Shown one piece after another: positions 47,961-57,121 of a DNA stretch of 64,000 nucleotides. The first letter of the stretch is position 1; each line of letters starts with the position of its first letter. This DNA is from Erwinia piriflorinigrans CFBP 5888. Its GTDB lineage: Bacteria; Pseudomonadota; Gammaproteobacteria; Enterobacterales; Enterobacteriaceae. Below the pieces are notes generated by a model, which did no database searches, was not told the origin of the DNA, and saw only the letters and a list, made by a program, of their open reading frames with translations. The stretch covers positions 82,107-146,106 of the forward strand of contig NZ_CAHS01000011.1 in NCBI RefSeq assembly GCF_001050515.1. Reading direction: 5' to 3'. The translations under genes and the position numbers were made by a program.

Positions 47961-49205
47961 ATGACAACTTCATTAGCTCCCTTTGCGTCTGCGCAAATCT
48001 GTCATCCAGCAATGAGATCTAACGATAAACACTCGAGCGCCGAAGTTAAGGGCGAGGGAACAGTACAGGGCATCGCCACGCTGGCGGATAGCTTGATGAG
48101 CAAGCAGGGCATCCGTCACGGTCAGAGCGTAATCACTGGCCAGCATACAGGCCCGATTTTATCCACACCTCATGGGGGCGCAGCAAAGATAAGTGTGGAA
48201 AAGACCGTTGAAATTCAGAAAATGGCTGACAATGTGCGTGGCCCCGATGCCAGGGCAATAGAATATGTCGCTAATTTGCTAGCGATTTCCTCGCCCTCTT
48301 TTTGCAGTCATGCACAAATACATAACACCTCGACGGAAAGTTCTAAAATATCTTCACAATCAGCAGTACAGAACAGCTCATCGGCTATCCCTGTTCGATC
48401 TCACGCGGCTGTAGATGGGGGCACGGATATTACAGCAGTGGGTGCTTCTGGGACTGGCTTCAGAAATGTTATAGGTGACATGAGAATAGTTGAACTCAAT
48501 AACAAAATTACCGTCGAATTTGGCCGTTCGGAGGCACAATCAAATATTAGTGCAGCGAAATTTAACCGGCTTGCAGTTAATTCGGCAATGAGCGGCGGCA
48601 ACAAAACCATTGAGGCAGCGAGACAAAATTCATCAGGAGCGATCACATCTGCCGTCATGGGCATCAGCGCTCAGGGGGTTAGTACGGTAAAAATGACCAA
48701 GGCTTTGGCTAAAGATTCAGCGTCGATCAACCGCAATCTTAAACCCGCAGCAAAGCTAGAAAAGAACGTATATAACCATCGGAATGCCATTGCGCGCAGT
48801 GGAGACAGCATGATGAGTGAAGGAAAACGGCTGGATAGTCGGGTTAAAGCAGCCTTATCAGAATCACAAGATGCTCATTTGTTAAAGGTCTCCAACCTTC
48901 GTAACGATCACACCATCATTCAGAACAAGACACAGAAGATACGTGCGGTGACAGAGTTAGCCAATCAGGGCATTCGTGCAGGTCAGGGGGTCGTTGAAGG
49001 AATATTCAACGTTGCAGCTGCTCAAGAGACAAAGCAGGCCGATCTCGCGCGCGCTGATCAGAATGCCAAAAATGATCTTTCCAGTATCCATCAACAAACG
49101 GGTAAGAAATCTGCCGAAACGAATACTGCATTGAGTCATGCGTTTGAGACGTGGTTGAATAACAATGGTAATGCTGCATCTTCAATCTCCGAACGAATGC
49201 GCTAA
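47961..49205 (+). CDS. sipC: Translocon protein, SipC/SctB
   Basis: SipC is the second pore component; in Salmonella it also binds actin. The 414 aa protein is polar and rich in Ser/Ala/Asn, with a modest hydrophobic stretch and a C-terminal region of helices ending AFETWLNNNGNAASSISERMR. Similarity to SipC is weak; position after sipB, the AAAGGAG site before the ATG and the length (Salmonella SipC is 409) carry the call. A hairpin follows its stop. Confidence 0.8.
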   Translation: MTTSLAPFASAQICHPAMRSNDKHSSAEVKGEGTVQGIATLADSLMSKQGIRHGQSVITGQHTGPILSTPHGGAAKISVEKTVEIQKMADNVRGPDARAIEYVANLLAISSPSFCSHAQIHNTSTESSKISSQSAVQNSSSAIPVRSHAAVDGGTDITAVGASGTGFRNVIGDMRIVELNNKITVEFGRSEAQSNISAAKFNRLAVNSAMSGGNKTIEAARQNSSGAITSAVMGISAQGVSTVKMTKALAKDSASINRNLKPAAKLEKNVYNHRNAIARSGDSMMSEGKRLDSRVKAALSESQDAHLLKVSNLRNDHTIIQNKTQKIRAVTELANQGIRAGQGVVEGIFNVAAAQETKQADLARADQNAKNDLSSIHQQTGKKSAETNTALSHAFETWLNNNGNAASSISERMR

Positions 49206-49220
49206 TCAAATGTTAAAAAT

Positions 49221-49239
49221 GGCAGAGAACATCTCTGCC
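49221..49239 (+). terminator. Stem-loop between sipC and sipD
   Basis: Eight perfect pairs (GGCAGAGA with TCTCTGCC) close a three-base loop, followed by TTTCTATCTT. It starts 16 bp past the sipC stop and ends 24 bp before the sipD ATG I chose. It resembles a weak intrinsic terminator that could reduce sipD transcription, or a processing/stability element. Confidence 0.6.
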
Positions 49240-49263
49240 TTTCTATCTTCCCGGAAAAATATT

Positions 49264-50367
49264 ATGGCCAATATTCTTTGCGTTCACGCACAAACTGCTA
49301 CGGCATATCTGCCACCTGAAAAATTCGCACCGCTAAATAATCCCGTGACGGAAGCCCATACTAATCCAGCATCCAGTGATATGAGGATTGAACAAACGGG
49401 TTTATTTAATAATAAGCTCATTGAGAAAATATTATTACCCGGTTGTGATTTGCGCCAAATAATCAATAGCGATTTCACCGCTCCTGAGCTGGATAAGATG
49501 AATGATGTTTTTGAAATAAGAAAAATGAACGGGCATCACCAGAGCTTAAAAAATTCATTTGAAGAAATAAAACTTCTCCAGGTTTGCAAGGAAAAACTAA
49601 ACATAGCTAAGTATAAAGCTCTGGAGGAGAAGGTCGATAATGCTGTGGAAAATATTCGTGCTGAAACGCGTAATGTCAATATAAAGACTAAAGACTCTCT
49701 CAGTAAATTATTCATCAATATCGCTAAGGAATCGAGTAGAAGTGACAAATTCACTACCTCTACCAGCTATGCAGAATTATGGGCAAGAATCGGTACTGCG
49801 ATAGCAAGCATCAAGAGTGATTACGTCGATTTCTATGCTGACTTGATGAAAAAATACACTGATATGTACCAATCCTTCAATGAAAATGTACAGAAAGCCT
49901 CGTCTGATGCTGTCCACATTGGGTCTGTTGCTAATAGCGTTGATTTTAATAAAAATACGATGAAGAAGGGCTATGAGAAATTTATGAAAGATGTTCAGGA
50001 CATCGATTTAGGCAGCGTAAAAAATTGGGATGCTATGTCACAAGAAGAAAAGAAAAATATGGTTAATACTCTCAGTCCAGCTTTCAATGTCGATACTCGT
50101 GGTGCAATTTGTTTTAACCTTGAACAATATAAAACGGTAAATAATGTTTATCCTGGTGGAAGTGGCGGCGAAATCTCAACCGTCAGTTATCATGCATGGC
50201 TCGCCACGTTTAACGCAGCAGGAAGTGCTCTTCAGAATAATATGCAGTCATTTGCACAGCGTTATACTCAGTCAAATAACACATTTGATAACCTTAATAA
50301 AGTATTGAGCGGTGTAATCAGCTCACTGGGGGAAAGTGCAAAAGATGTGTATAAATCACTGACATAA
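49264..50367 (+). CDS. sipD: Needle-tip protein, SipD/SctA
   Basis: SipD caps the needle and holds back the translocators. From ATG 49264 the product is 367 aa; earlier in-frame ATGs (49165, 49210, 49219) lie in sipC or before the hairpin. The C-terminal half has the tip-protein pattern SYAELWARIGTAIASIKSDYVDFYADLMKKYTDMY near residue 170 and QRYTQSNNTFDNLNKVLSGVISSLGESAKDVYKSL at the end, near-parallel to SipD ([21 protein letters not shown]). Confidence 0.88.
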   Translation: MANILCVHAQTATAYLPPEKFAPLNNPVTEAHTNPASSDMRIEQTGLFNNKLIEKILLPGCDLRQIINSDFTAPELDKMNDVFEIRKMNGHHQSLKNSFEEIKLLQVCKEKLNIAKYKALEEKVDNAVENIRAETRNVNIKTKDSLSKLFINIAKESSRSDKFTTSTSYAELWARIGTAIASIKSDYVDFYADLMKKYTDMYQSFNENVQKASSDAVHIGSVANSVDFNKNTMKKGYEKFMKDVQDIDLGSVKNWDAMSQEEKKNMVNTLSPAFNVDTRGAICFNLEQYKTVNNVYPGGSGGEISTVSYHAWLATFNAAGSALQNNMQSFAQRYTQSNNTFDNLNKVLSGVISSLGESAKDVYKSLT

Positions 50368-50393
50368 TCTTGCCCACTTTTTTCGCAGAGATG

Positions 50394-50411
50394 GCGATAA
50401 TATTTTATCGC
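50394..50411 (+). repeat. Small inverted repeat after sipD
   Basis: Seven perfect pairs (GCGATAA with TTATCGC) close a TATT loop, 26 bp past the sipD stop. No T-run follows. The 228 bp between sipD and the next gene are otherwise A/T-rich. It may be an mRNA 3' structure. Confidence 0.45.
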
Positions 50412-50595
50412 GTAGACATACCAAAATCAGAACAGCCCTTCGATGTGCAGGCAGGTAATTGGAATAAATTAAATAATAGTAACCCAATTAATATGAGCGC
50501 AGGGGATTTGGCGGTCGAATAAGGATAAAAAAATGAGTAATTTTTATTCCTTGATTAACACCAGATAATATCTTTTAAAGAAAAAAAGGAGTGCA

Positions 50596-52563
50596 ATGTT
50601 AAATATAATACCTATCAATAGAAATCAGGTTTCTCATTTGAATGAGCGATGCGCTCAAAGTAGTGAAGAGAAAAAAAGTCCACTCACTGGTTTCGTTAGC
50701 TCTGTAAATAATTGCCGTTTTTGCGCTCGGATGCTCAGGCAATCTTCTGAAAAAGTTAATGACTTTACGAGTTATCCTGACGTCGTCACTGCATTAGGTT
50801 CTTTTATACGCTTCCCATCTCAGAATGACGTATTTTCTAAACTGATTAGTGAAATGTATAGAAAAGATCTTCCGCCAGATTTTGCCAGCGCCAGCATGAG
50901 TGAAGATATGGGATCGATAAAATCCCTGCTGGGCATGCTCGCAACTGAAATTAAAAAAAGAAATGATATTAACGAAATAAAAAGAAATATCAAGGATGTC
51001 CCGGATGCCGATAGGGAAATCCTGGATTGTAATAAGAAAAACCTTGATGATGATAAGAAAATTCTTGATGGAATATGTACGACTCTGGTTAAAGCAGGGG
51101 GAGATAATGAAAAAGAGCGGGATGTTGTAAAAAAACTAAGAGGGCTGCTGGCCAGGCATGGTCAGGAATCACTAAATAGCCATATCAACGATTTGTTAGA
51201 AATGTGCCGCCTTGCCTGGAAGGAGCACCATAAATTTTACGCCAATACTCTAAATGATAACACCATTTTTTCAGAGAGTTTACTGGGCACTCATAACATG
51301 TTCTCTTACAGTATATCGCAATTGTTAAGTACTAATCCAAGCATTGATGATATAGCTCAATATGGTGATTTTTTTAATGATGCCTGCAAATCGATCCTTC
51401 TGACCCTAAATCATAAGGATTCGCCAGCCTCTGAACCTCGCACGGCTGAGCCAAACAAGGTAGAACTGGCAGATGCGCAGGTTACTGAATCCCGTGGTAT
51501 AAATATCCACCTGGCAGGGGGATCATCTAATGCAATGATTAATGGCGATTCATCATCAATGCCAAATACGCCTGAACATGATCTTGCCAGTATTGCAATA
51601 AAACTGAGTGATGTTTTGCTTGCTCAACAGGGGAGGCAGCCTGATGCTTCGTCCGTAAAGTCAGATGAACGGATAGTAAAAATGATCGAGAAGATTATTG
51701 GATTGATAGATGAGTCAACCAGCCTTAAAAAAGTACAGCATTTTCTTCCAGTTCTGAAAAATGTTACACAAATCCAACAGCCAGGTTCTGCTGATATTCA
51801 AGAGCATCATTTTTCTGCACAGCCCAATTTACGCCTTGCGGCTAAATCACCTGGCTCTGAATGGGCAAATAAGCCGCTCACAGAGTGCGAACCGCATTCT
51901 GATAAGTCAGACTCAATTGAAATTGATTCAAGTAAGATCCCGAAAAATCCGCCTCTGGCTTCAAGTAGAAGTGCAAAAATTGTCAATGCTATCCCGGTTT
52001 CGCAACATGCCCGACGTAAGATCTGGGATGAAAAATCCGAGCTGGTAATAAATTCAGAAGGCTTCAGGCTCTCTTCACCTTCAGTGGAAAATACGTTTGA
52101 CGGTTTGGAAGTGCAATATGATAAAAATACAAAATACCCAACCCAAATATCACCTGATCATGACGGAAAGAGGAGTGATTTTTCTGCCAGCTACGCGGAT
52201 TATAGTGACATTGTAAAAGAGGATAATATTACCGAGAAAAAGGTGCCAGATGAAAGTGGAACATTACTATTCAACCAGAAGGTTAAATATTTTGAAGAAA
52301 TGATTCGTCTCGATAGTTCCAAAGCCGGGAAGAAAATTGGGAGACATATTTCCCCGATAACGAGTAGCGAACCAAGCGCGAGAAATGTCGTAGTGAGCGA
52401 ACATCGACAGCAAGATGAAAATAAAAAACAACCTCATAAAAACTCAGGAAACTCACCCCGCATTCATACCACTGTCCGCTCATTCGATCTATTTAACCGG
52501 ATCGCCATCCCATCTAAAGATAGTACCAGGCAGTTTAGTGGGGACATTTTTGCTGATAAATAA
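50596..52563 (+). CDS. Putative secreted effector in the sipA position
   Basis: This 655 aa protein lies between sipD and iacP, exactly where Salmonella has sipA. The N-terminus has weak similarity to the SipA N-terminal (chaperone-binding) region and there is a GINIHLAGGSSNAMINGDSSS segment resembling the GININ-rich linker of SipA. The central part has charged repeats (NKKNLDDDKKILDG) and the C-terminal 200 residues are polar and low-complexity, ending FNRIAIPSKDSTRQFSGDIFADK. I do not see the actin-binding C-terminal domain of SipA. AAAAAGGAG precedes the ATG. InvB is the likely chaperone by analogy. Confidence 0.55.
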   Translation: MLNIIPINRNQVSHLNERCAQSSEEKKSPLTGFVSSVNNCRFCARMLRQSSEKVNDFTSYPDVVTALGSFIRFPSQNDVFSKLISEMYRKDLPPDFASASMSEDMGSIKSLLGMLATEIKKRNDINEIKRNIKDVPDADREILDCNKKNLDDDKKILDGICTTLVKAGGDNEKERDVVKKLRGLLARHGQESLNSHINDLLEMCRLAWKEHHKFYANTLNDNTIFSESLLGTHNMFSYSISQLLSTNPSIDDIAQYGDFFNDACKSILLTLNHKDSPASEPRTAEPNKVELADAQVTESRGINIHLAGGSSNAMINGDSSSMPNTPEHDLASIAIKLSDVLLAQQGRQPDASSVKSDERIVKMIEKIIGLIDESTSLKKVQHFLPVLKNVTQIQQPGSADIQEHHFSAQPNLRLAAKSPGSEWANKPLTECEPHSDKSDSIEIDSSKIPKNPPLASSRSAKIVNAIPVSQHARRKIWDEKSELVINSEGFRLSSPSVENTFDGLEVQYDKNTKYPTQISPDHDGKRSDFSASYADYSDIVKEDNITEKKVPDESGTLLFNQKVKYFEEMIRLDSSKAGKKIGRHISPITSSEPSARNVVVSEHRQQDENKKQPHKNSGNSPRIHTTVRSFDLFNRIAIPSKDSTRQFSGDIFADK

Positions 52564-52626
52564 AGGGCCAAAATAATCCCGTGAATAAAGTGGAAGCTAA
52601 GTTGATAAATACCTGCGAGGTTACAA

Positions 52627-52881
52627 GTGAGTGATTCAAGCGAAGTTGAAAAATCTTTGCGTATTGTTAACGACCTCCTCTACCAGGTTAATGGTATACT
52701 TCCAAATGATATCGACCCTAATTACAGCTTGATTAAAGATCTGGGAATGGATTCCGTTGAAATTATTGACTTTCTGGTAAGGCTTGAAGAATATGGTGTT
52801 GTCATTAACGATTCGAAAATATCTGATAGGCTTACCGTAGGTTATATTGCAAGACTGGTAAATCGTCGAAGAAGCTCTTAA
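52627..52881 (+). CDS. iacP: Acyl carrier protein of the secretion island, IacP-like
   Basis: The 84 aa protein is an acyl carrier protein with the phosphopantetheine site DLGMDSVE (S43). In Salmonella, IacP sits at the same place (after sipA) and supports effector secretion and acylation of SipB-type pore proteins. It starts at GTG 52627 with GAGG six bases upstream. Confidence 0.9.
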   Translation: MSDSSEVEKSLRIVNDLLYQVNGILPNDIDPNYSLIKDLGMDSVEIIDFLVRLEEYGVVINDSKISDRLTVGYIARLVNRRRSS

Positions 52882-53311
52882 TCGCTTCAGTTTTGGCTGC
52901 TGTGCTCATCCCGATATTCCTACAAATAGGGGGTGTATAGTATTAAAAGTCATACTGCCAGCGAAAGTAACGGGATTTACTCGGGTGAGAAATGCACTGA
53001 GAAATATTCGTTGATGTTGAAATAAATGGAGTTCTGAAATCCTTGCAAAGGTGTCTGTTCTGGTTGCGGGAAATCTTGATGTTTCTGGGTGTAATCAATC
53101 AGTGTTCTTTTTGACGATTTATTTTTTTGATGTAAAATAGATGTTTATTAGTTATGAAAGGAGGGGGCTGATAGTATCTGTTAGTTAGCAACATCTGTGG
53201 TAGATGTATGAATGTCAGAGGACCATCAACGGATCCCTGACTGGCTTATCAAGAATATAAGTGTCATATTAGTGTGTCTTATCCTATTTAAGTTCTCAGG
53301 GAGTATGTTAC
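52882..53311. promoter_or_regulatory. Upstream region of the HilA-like regulator
   Basis: These 430 bp hold no gene I can support. The part after iacP is mixed; from about 53100 it is A/T-rich, with a GGAGGGGG purine run near 53159-53167 and TATTTAAG near 53283. Long upstream regions of this kind are typical of master regulators controlled by several inputs. Confidence 0.3.
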
Positions 53312-53785
53312 ATGGATATTGAAAAAGATATCTTTATCGATGAGATTGAATTCAACCCCTATATTCGTCGTGTTAAATGTAAAAATGGCGTTAGAACAAT
53401 CAGAAAAAAAGAGTCTGAGGTTTTGTTCTTGTTATGTTCTACATATCCAGACGTCGTGACATATACTGATTTAACCGCAAAGATTTGGCCGCATTCTTAC
53501 ATTTCAAGGCCATGTATCACACAAATAATTTATGCTCTTCGAGAAATGTTGGGTGATTCTGGCAGAAACAAGATCCAGACTATACCAAAGCTAGGGTATC
53601 GGCTGGTGTCAAAGCCGCTAACTAAAACTGGCAAGGATTTCACTTTTGTATATAAAAACCATGTTGAAATCTCTGGCATCAAAAGCAAAGACTTCATTTG
53701 CCAGAAGATTGCATCCGTGAACTCGGCCCGACAGGCACTTGCGCGGCAGCTGGCACCAGATAATTTCACTCCTCAGGACTATTAA
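53312..53785 (+). CDS. Short HilA-like winged-helix regulator
   Basis: The 157 aa protein has an OmpR/ToxR-type winged-helix domain at about residues 8-98: VRTIRKKESEVLFLLCSTYPDVVTYTDLTAKIWPH, then YALREMLGDSG and IQTIPKLGYRLVSKP, similar in layout to the N-terminal DNA-binding domain of HilA. HilA itself is about 553 aa with a long TPR-like C-terminal part that is absent here; the last 55 residues (KTGKDFTFVY... to DNFTPQDY) are unlike it. There is no membrane span and no receiver domain. It ends the plus-strand arm of the island and is its probable activator. GGGAG precedes the ATG. Confidence 0.7.
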   Translation: MDIEKDIFIDEIEFNPYIRRVKCKNGVRTIRKKESEVLFLLCSTYPDVVTYTDLTAKIWPHSYISRPCITQIIYALREMLGDSGRNKIQTIPKLGYRLVSKPLTKTGKDFTFVYKNHVEISGIKSKDFICQKIASVNSARQALARQLAPDNFTPQDY

Positions 53786-54362
53786 GTTGGTATAAGTCTT
53801 AAGTACGCATGCACTCCTTGCAAAGTTGGATGAAATTTGTTCTTACAGCGTGGCGTGTTCTAAGACCTGTGGCTGAGGTTGCCGAAAAGATGGTGCTGGC
53901 CATATATTATTCTTATTTCATAGAGAAGATACTCTCCACGAGCAGCATTCGGGCGGATTGGTTTTTCCCTTTGAATAATAAATAAAGGGGCGGCTAAATG
54001 TTTTTCTTAGAAAACCTTATTGTTATTAATTAACATGATTAATAATATGTTTTCAACAATAGTAATAAGTATTTTTTTAGATTTTATTCAGGCTTTGTGT
54101 TAAAAAGTGGGAGTTATATCCGGGATGAATTCCGGGGAATCTGCTTGAGTTTGAGTGAATGCCGCTGTTTGATTTTTATTTTAGGTTGTCACCATTGAGA
54201 GCAAAGTTTTGTAAAAAAAGAGTGCAGTGCCGATTTTGGTGTAAAATCTCGCCCTCGTGGCTGGTTATTCACGGCAAAGAACTTGCTGCTGCATTGCGCC
54301 CTGACAATCGCATAACCCATTTACCATCTGTTCCGATAACCTGTCTTTTATTTAGAGGCCCT
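53786..54362. other. A/T-rich gap between the HilA-like and dsbA-like genes
   Basis: These 577 bp hold no gene. The A/T-rich part (about 53990-54120) marks the end of the secretion-island composition. An upstream in-frame extension of the next gene (from ATG 54159) is rejected because it lacks a signal peptide start and family similarity. AGAGG before ATG 54363 is the ribosome-binding site. Confidence 0.35.
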
Positions 54363-55010
54363 ATGTCAACCCGAGTAAATCGTTATACATTACTGTTTCT
54401 TTTCTGCATTTCTGCTCTGTTCTCCTCCCTGACTAATGCGGCTAATTATAAAGAGAACGACAGCTACTTTCTGCAAGACAAGCCTGTAACGACAGTGCCC
54501 GATGTCGTGGAGTTCTTTTCTTTTTATTGTGGGCCGTGTTTTCAGTTTTCCCACACTTACAAAGTGACTGACACAATCGCTGAAAAATTACCCGCTGGTA
54601 CCAAGTTAACTAAATATCATGTTGGTCTTATGGGGCCTTTGGGGCATGAACTGACTGAAGCATGGTCAGTGGCAATGGTTCTTGGTATTGAGGACAAAGT
54701 AGAAAAACTGCTGTTTGAGAAAATTCAGCAAGAGCACTCTGTTAAAAGTGTTGCTGATATCATGAAGGTGTTTAGCTCGATTGGCGTCGAGGCCGGACAA
54801 TATGAAAACACGCGGCGTAGCCTGCCTGTTCAGGCTTTGGTTAAGAAACAGTATGATGCAGTCGAAACGCTGAACGTCACGTCAACGCCCTCATTCTATG
54901 TATATGGTAAATATCGCGTCAACAATGCAGCGATTGCCAGCAACAGCCCCGGTGATTATGCGAAAGAATTTGCTGATACCGTCCGTTTCTTATTTGAGAA
55001 AAAACCTTAA
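54363..55010 (+). CDS. DsbA-family periplasmic thiol oxidoreductase with CGPC active site
   Basis: The 215 aa protein has a signal peptide (MSTRVNRYTLLFLFCISALF... cleaved after about residue 26) and the full DsbA fold: FFSFYCGPCFQFSH near residue 51, KLTKYHVGLMGPLGHELTEAWSVAMVLG near 86 and the cis-proline region TSTPSFYVYGKYRV near 176. The CXXC is C56-G-P-C59, the thioredoxin-type pair, where typical DsbA has CPHC. It probably makes or isomerises disulfides in exported proteins. Its place at the island edge suggests service to the secretion system, as SrgA does in Salmonella; that is inference. Confidence 0.82.
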   Translation: MSTRVNRYTLLFLFCISALFSSLTNAANYKENDSYFLQDKPVTTVPDVVEFFSFYCGPCFQFSHTYKVTDTIAEKLPAGTKLTKYHVGLMGPLGHELTEAWSVAMVLGIEDKVEKLLFEKIQQEHSVKSVADIMKVFSSIGVEAGQYENTRRSLPVQALVKKQYDAVETLNVTSTPSFYVYGKYRVNNAAIASNSPGDYAKEFADTVRFLFEKKP

Positions 55011-55306
55011 TTAGGGATGTAAATCGTAATTTTGTTTATCTGCCCCTTCCTTTCGTGGGTACTGACTCTGCAAGGATCCATCAAGGAAAGGGCAAGCTGG
55101 CTATCCCATTCTCATTTTCCTGATTTAACTCCTGACTATCTCGCTGATAACGCATATCATCCTGCACAGCTATGCCGGAACCCTCTTGCTTTTTGACCCT
55201 CTCATGTTTACGGGGCGCAGGTCGGGCGGCTTGTTGATGACCAACCTTATACTTACCTTGATTGTGCGGCGGAATGCTGCCTGATGGCCTTAATTTTGGA
55301 GATGAT

Positions 55307-55750
55307 ATGCGTAACTTGAAAGTGGTACTTTGCTCCGCGCTGTTCTCAGCAATGGCATTGTCCAGTGTCTCTACGGCTTATGCGGAAAACGATCGGGCTG
55401 CAGAAGCCGCTGTTCCTGAAGTACAAACGCCTGCTGTACAAACCCCTGAAAGCCAGAATTCGTTGTCGCAGGCGCCAGGCGATCAAAACCCGCAGGCCCA
55501 AAGCAATCCGACCGATCCCTATGATGTAAAAACCTTCTTCGCAGATTTTAAGCGCTTTGCTATGGGTGACGTTGTGCCGGAGCTCTATCGCGGCAAGAAA
55601 TACGAAATTACCCAGTGGAATGTCAGACATCTGCCCGCGCCGGAAGCGGACAGTCACTGGACCTATATGGGAGGAAACTATGTGATGATCACCAATGTTG
55701 ACGGCAAAATCCTTCAGGCGAAATCGGGCGAGATCTATTACAAGCATTGA
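55307..55750 (+). CDS. RcnB-family periplasmic protein
   Basis: From ATG 55307 the product is 147 aa with a signal peptide (MRNLKVVLCSALFSAMALSSVSTAYA) and a C-terminal RcnB-like domain: GDVVPELYRGKKYEITQWNVRHLPAPEADSHW and YVMITNVDGKIL. The middle is a Pro/Gln-rich linker with partial repeats (VQTPAVQTPESQ). RcnB proteins act in nickel/cobalt homeostasis; relatives such as CigR have other roles, so the function is open. GGAG precedes the ATG. Confidence 0.75.
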   Translation: MRNLKVVLCSALFSAMALSSVSTAYAENDRAAEAAVPEVQTPAVQTPESQNSLSQAPGDQNPQAQSNPTDPYDVKTFFADFKRFAMGDVVPELYRGKKYEITQWNVRHLPAPEADSHWTYMGGNYVMITNVDGKILQAKSGEIYYKH

Positions 55751-56053
55751 TTTCTGGCTGTCATTCTGGTTCTGGACAGTGTCTGAAGTACTACACAGCG
55801 GGTAAACCCCTTACCCTGAGTGGTCAACTCAGGGTTTCATGATGGTCAGCTTTGTTCCCGTCGCTCGCTCATTGAGATCAGGTAGTAAAAAGCGTAATAG
55901 TTACGCGATCAAAGCACTTGATCATGCCCATCAAACATCAATCAGCGCAATGGTACAGAGTTAAGTATCGCTATTAGTAATTGCGCATTAACTTCTGACT
56001 GACAATGTTTTACCATCTGTATCCGACCTTTCTGAACCATAAATGGACATCCA
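55751..56053. other. Intergenic region before mltB with a stem-loop
   Basis: These 303 bp hold no gene. Nine perfect pairs (ACCCTGAGT with ACTCAGGGT, 55813-55835) close a five-base loop, followed by TTTCATG; this is a likely terminator for the RcnB-like gene. The rest should contain the mltB promoter. Confidence 0.45.
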
Positions 56054-57121
56054 ATGCGTTATCTGGCAGCGCTCATCCCCGTAGTCGCATTCCTGACCGC
56101 CTGTAGCAGTCAGCCGAAAGATCAACCGCAGGGTAATCCCTTTAAGGGCCGTGGCACCTTCCTGCTTGAACCCGCGCACAGTGGCGCGGTGTTGGGTGGC
56201 GACTTTGCCAATAATCAGGCTGCCAATACCTTTGTTGATGATATGGTGCGTAAGCACGGTTTTGACCGTGAGCAGTTGCACAACGTGCTGGCGCAGGCCA
56301 AGAATCTCGATTGGATAATACGCCTTATGGATCGTCAGGCACCAAGCACGGCACAGGTGCCGAGCGGGCCAAATGGTGCATGGATACGCTATCGCAGCAA
56401 ATTTGTGACTCCAGCAAACGTCCAAAACGGCGTAGCATTCTGGAATCAATATCAGGATGTATTAGAGCGTGCCCAACAAAAGTATGGTGTTCCCCCGGAA
56501 ATTATTGTCGGGATCATTGGCGTAGAAACCCGTTGGGGACGCGTTATGGGTAAAACACGTATCATTGACGCGCTCGCAACGCTTTCATTCAACTATCCAC
56601 GCCGCGCCCAGTATTTTAGCGGCGAGCTTGAAACCTTCCTTTTGATGGCTCGTGAAGAAGACGACGATCCGCTTGATTTACGGGGTTCTTTTGCCGGGGC
56701 GATGGGCTATGGTCAGTTTATGCCATCAGCGTTTAAACAATATGCCGTCGATTTTAATGGCGATGGTCACATCAACCTGTGGGACCCGGTCGATGCAATT
56801 GGCAGCGTGGCGCATTATTTTCAGGCTCACGGATGGCTGAAGAACGGTACTGTGGCGGTTGAAGCGAATGGGCAGGCTCCCGGACTGGAAAGCGGCTTTA
56901 AAACTCGCTACACGGTAGCCTCGTTGAATGCAGCCGGTTTGTCTTCAAAGATACCTCTGGTTAATCATCAACAGGTCAGTCTGCTGAAATTTGATATGGG
57001 TAAACGGTATCAATACTGGTATGGCCTGCCGAACTTCTACGCGATCACTCGCTATAATCACAGCAACCACTATGCGATGGCGGTTTGGCAGCTGGGGCTG
57101 GCAGTGCGTGATGCGCGCTAG
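56054..57121 (+). CDS. mltB: Membrane-bound lytic murein transglycosylase B
   Basis: MltB cleaves the MurNAc-GlcNAc bond to form 1,6-anhydro ends. The 355 aa lipoprotein has its modified cysteine at C17 (VVAFLTAC), the catalytic glutamate near residue 158 in IIGVETRWGRVMGK, and the family segment GAMGYGQFMPSAFKQYAVDFNGDGHINLWDPVDAIGSVAHY. It is a core gene that also precedes pncC-recA in E. coli, and so marks the right border of the accessory region. Confidence 0.95.
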   Translation: MRYLAALIPVVAFLTACSSQPKDQPQGNPFKGRGTFLLEPAHSGAVLGGDFANNQAANTFVDDMVRKHGFDREQLHNVLAQAKNLDWIIRLMDRQAPSTAQVPSGPNGAWIRYRSKFVTPANVQNGVAFWNQYQDVLERAQQKYGVPPEIIVGIIGVETRWGRVMGKTRIIDALATLSFNYPRRAQYFSGELETFLLMAREEDDDPLDLRGSFAGAMGYGQFMPSAFKQYAVDFNGDGHINLWDPVDAIGSVAHYFQAHGWLKNGTVAVEANGQAPGLESGFKTRYTVASLNAAGLSSKIPLVNHQQVSLLKFDMGKRYQYWYGLPNFYAITRYNHSNHYAMAVWQLGLAVRDAR

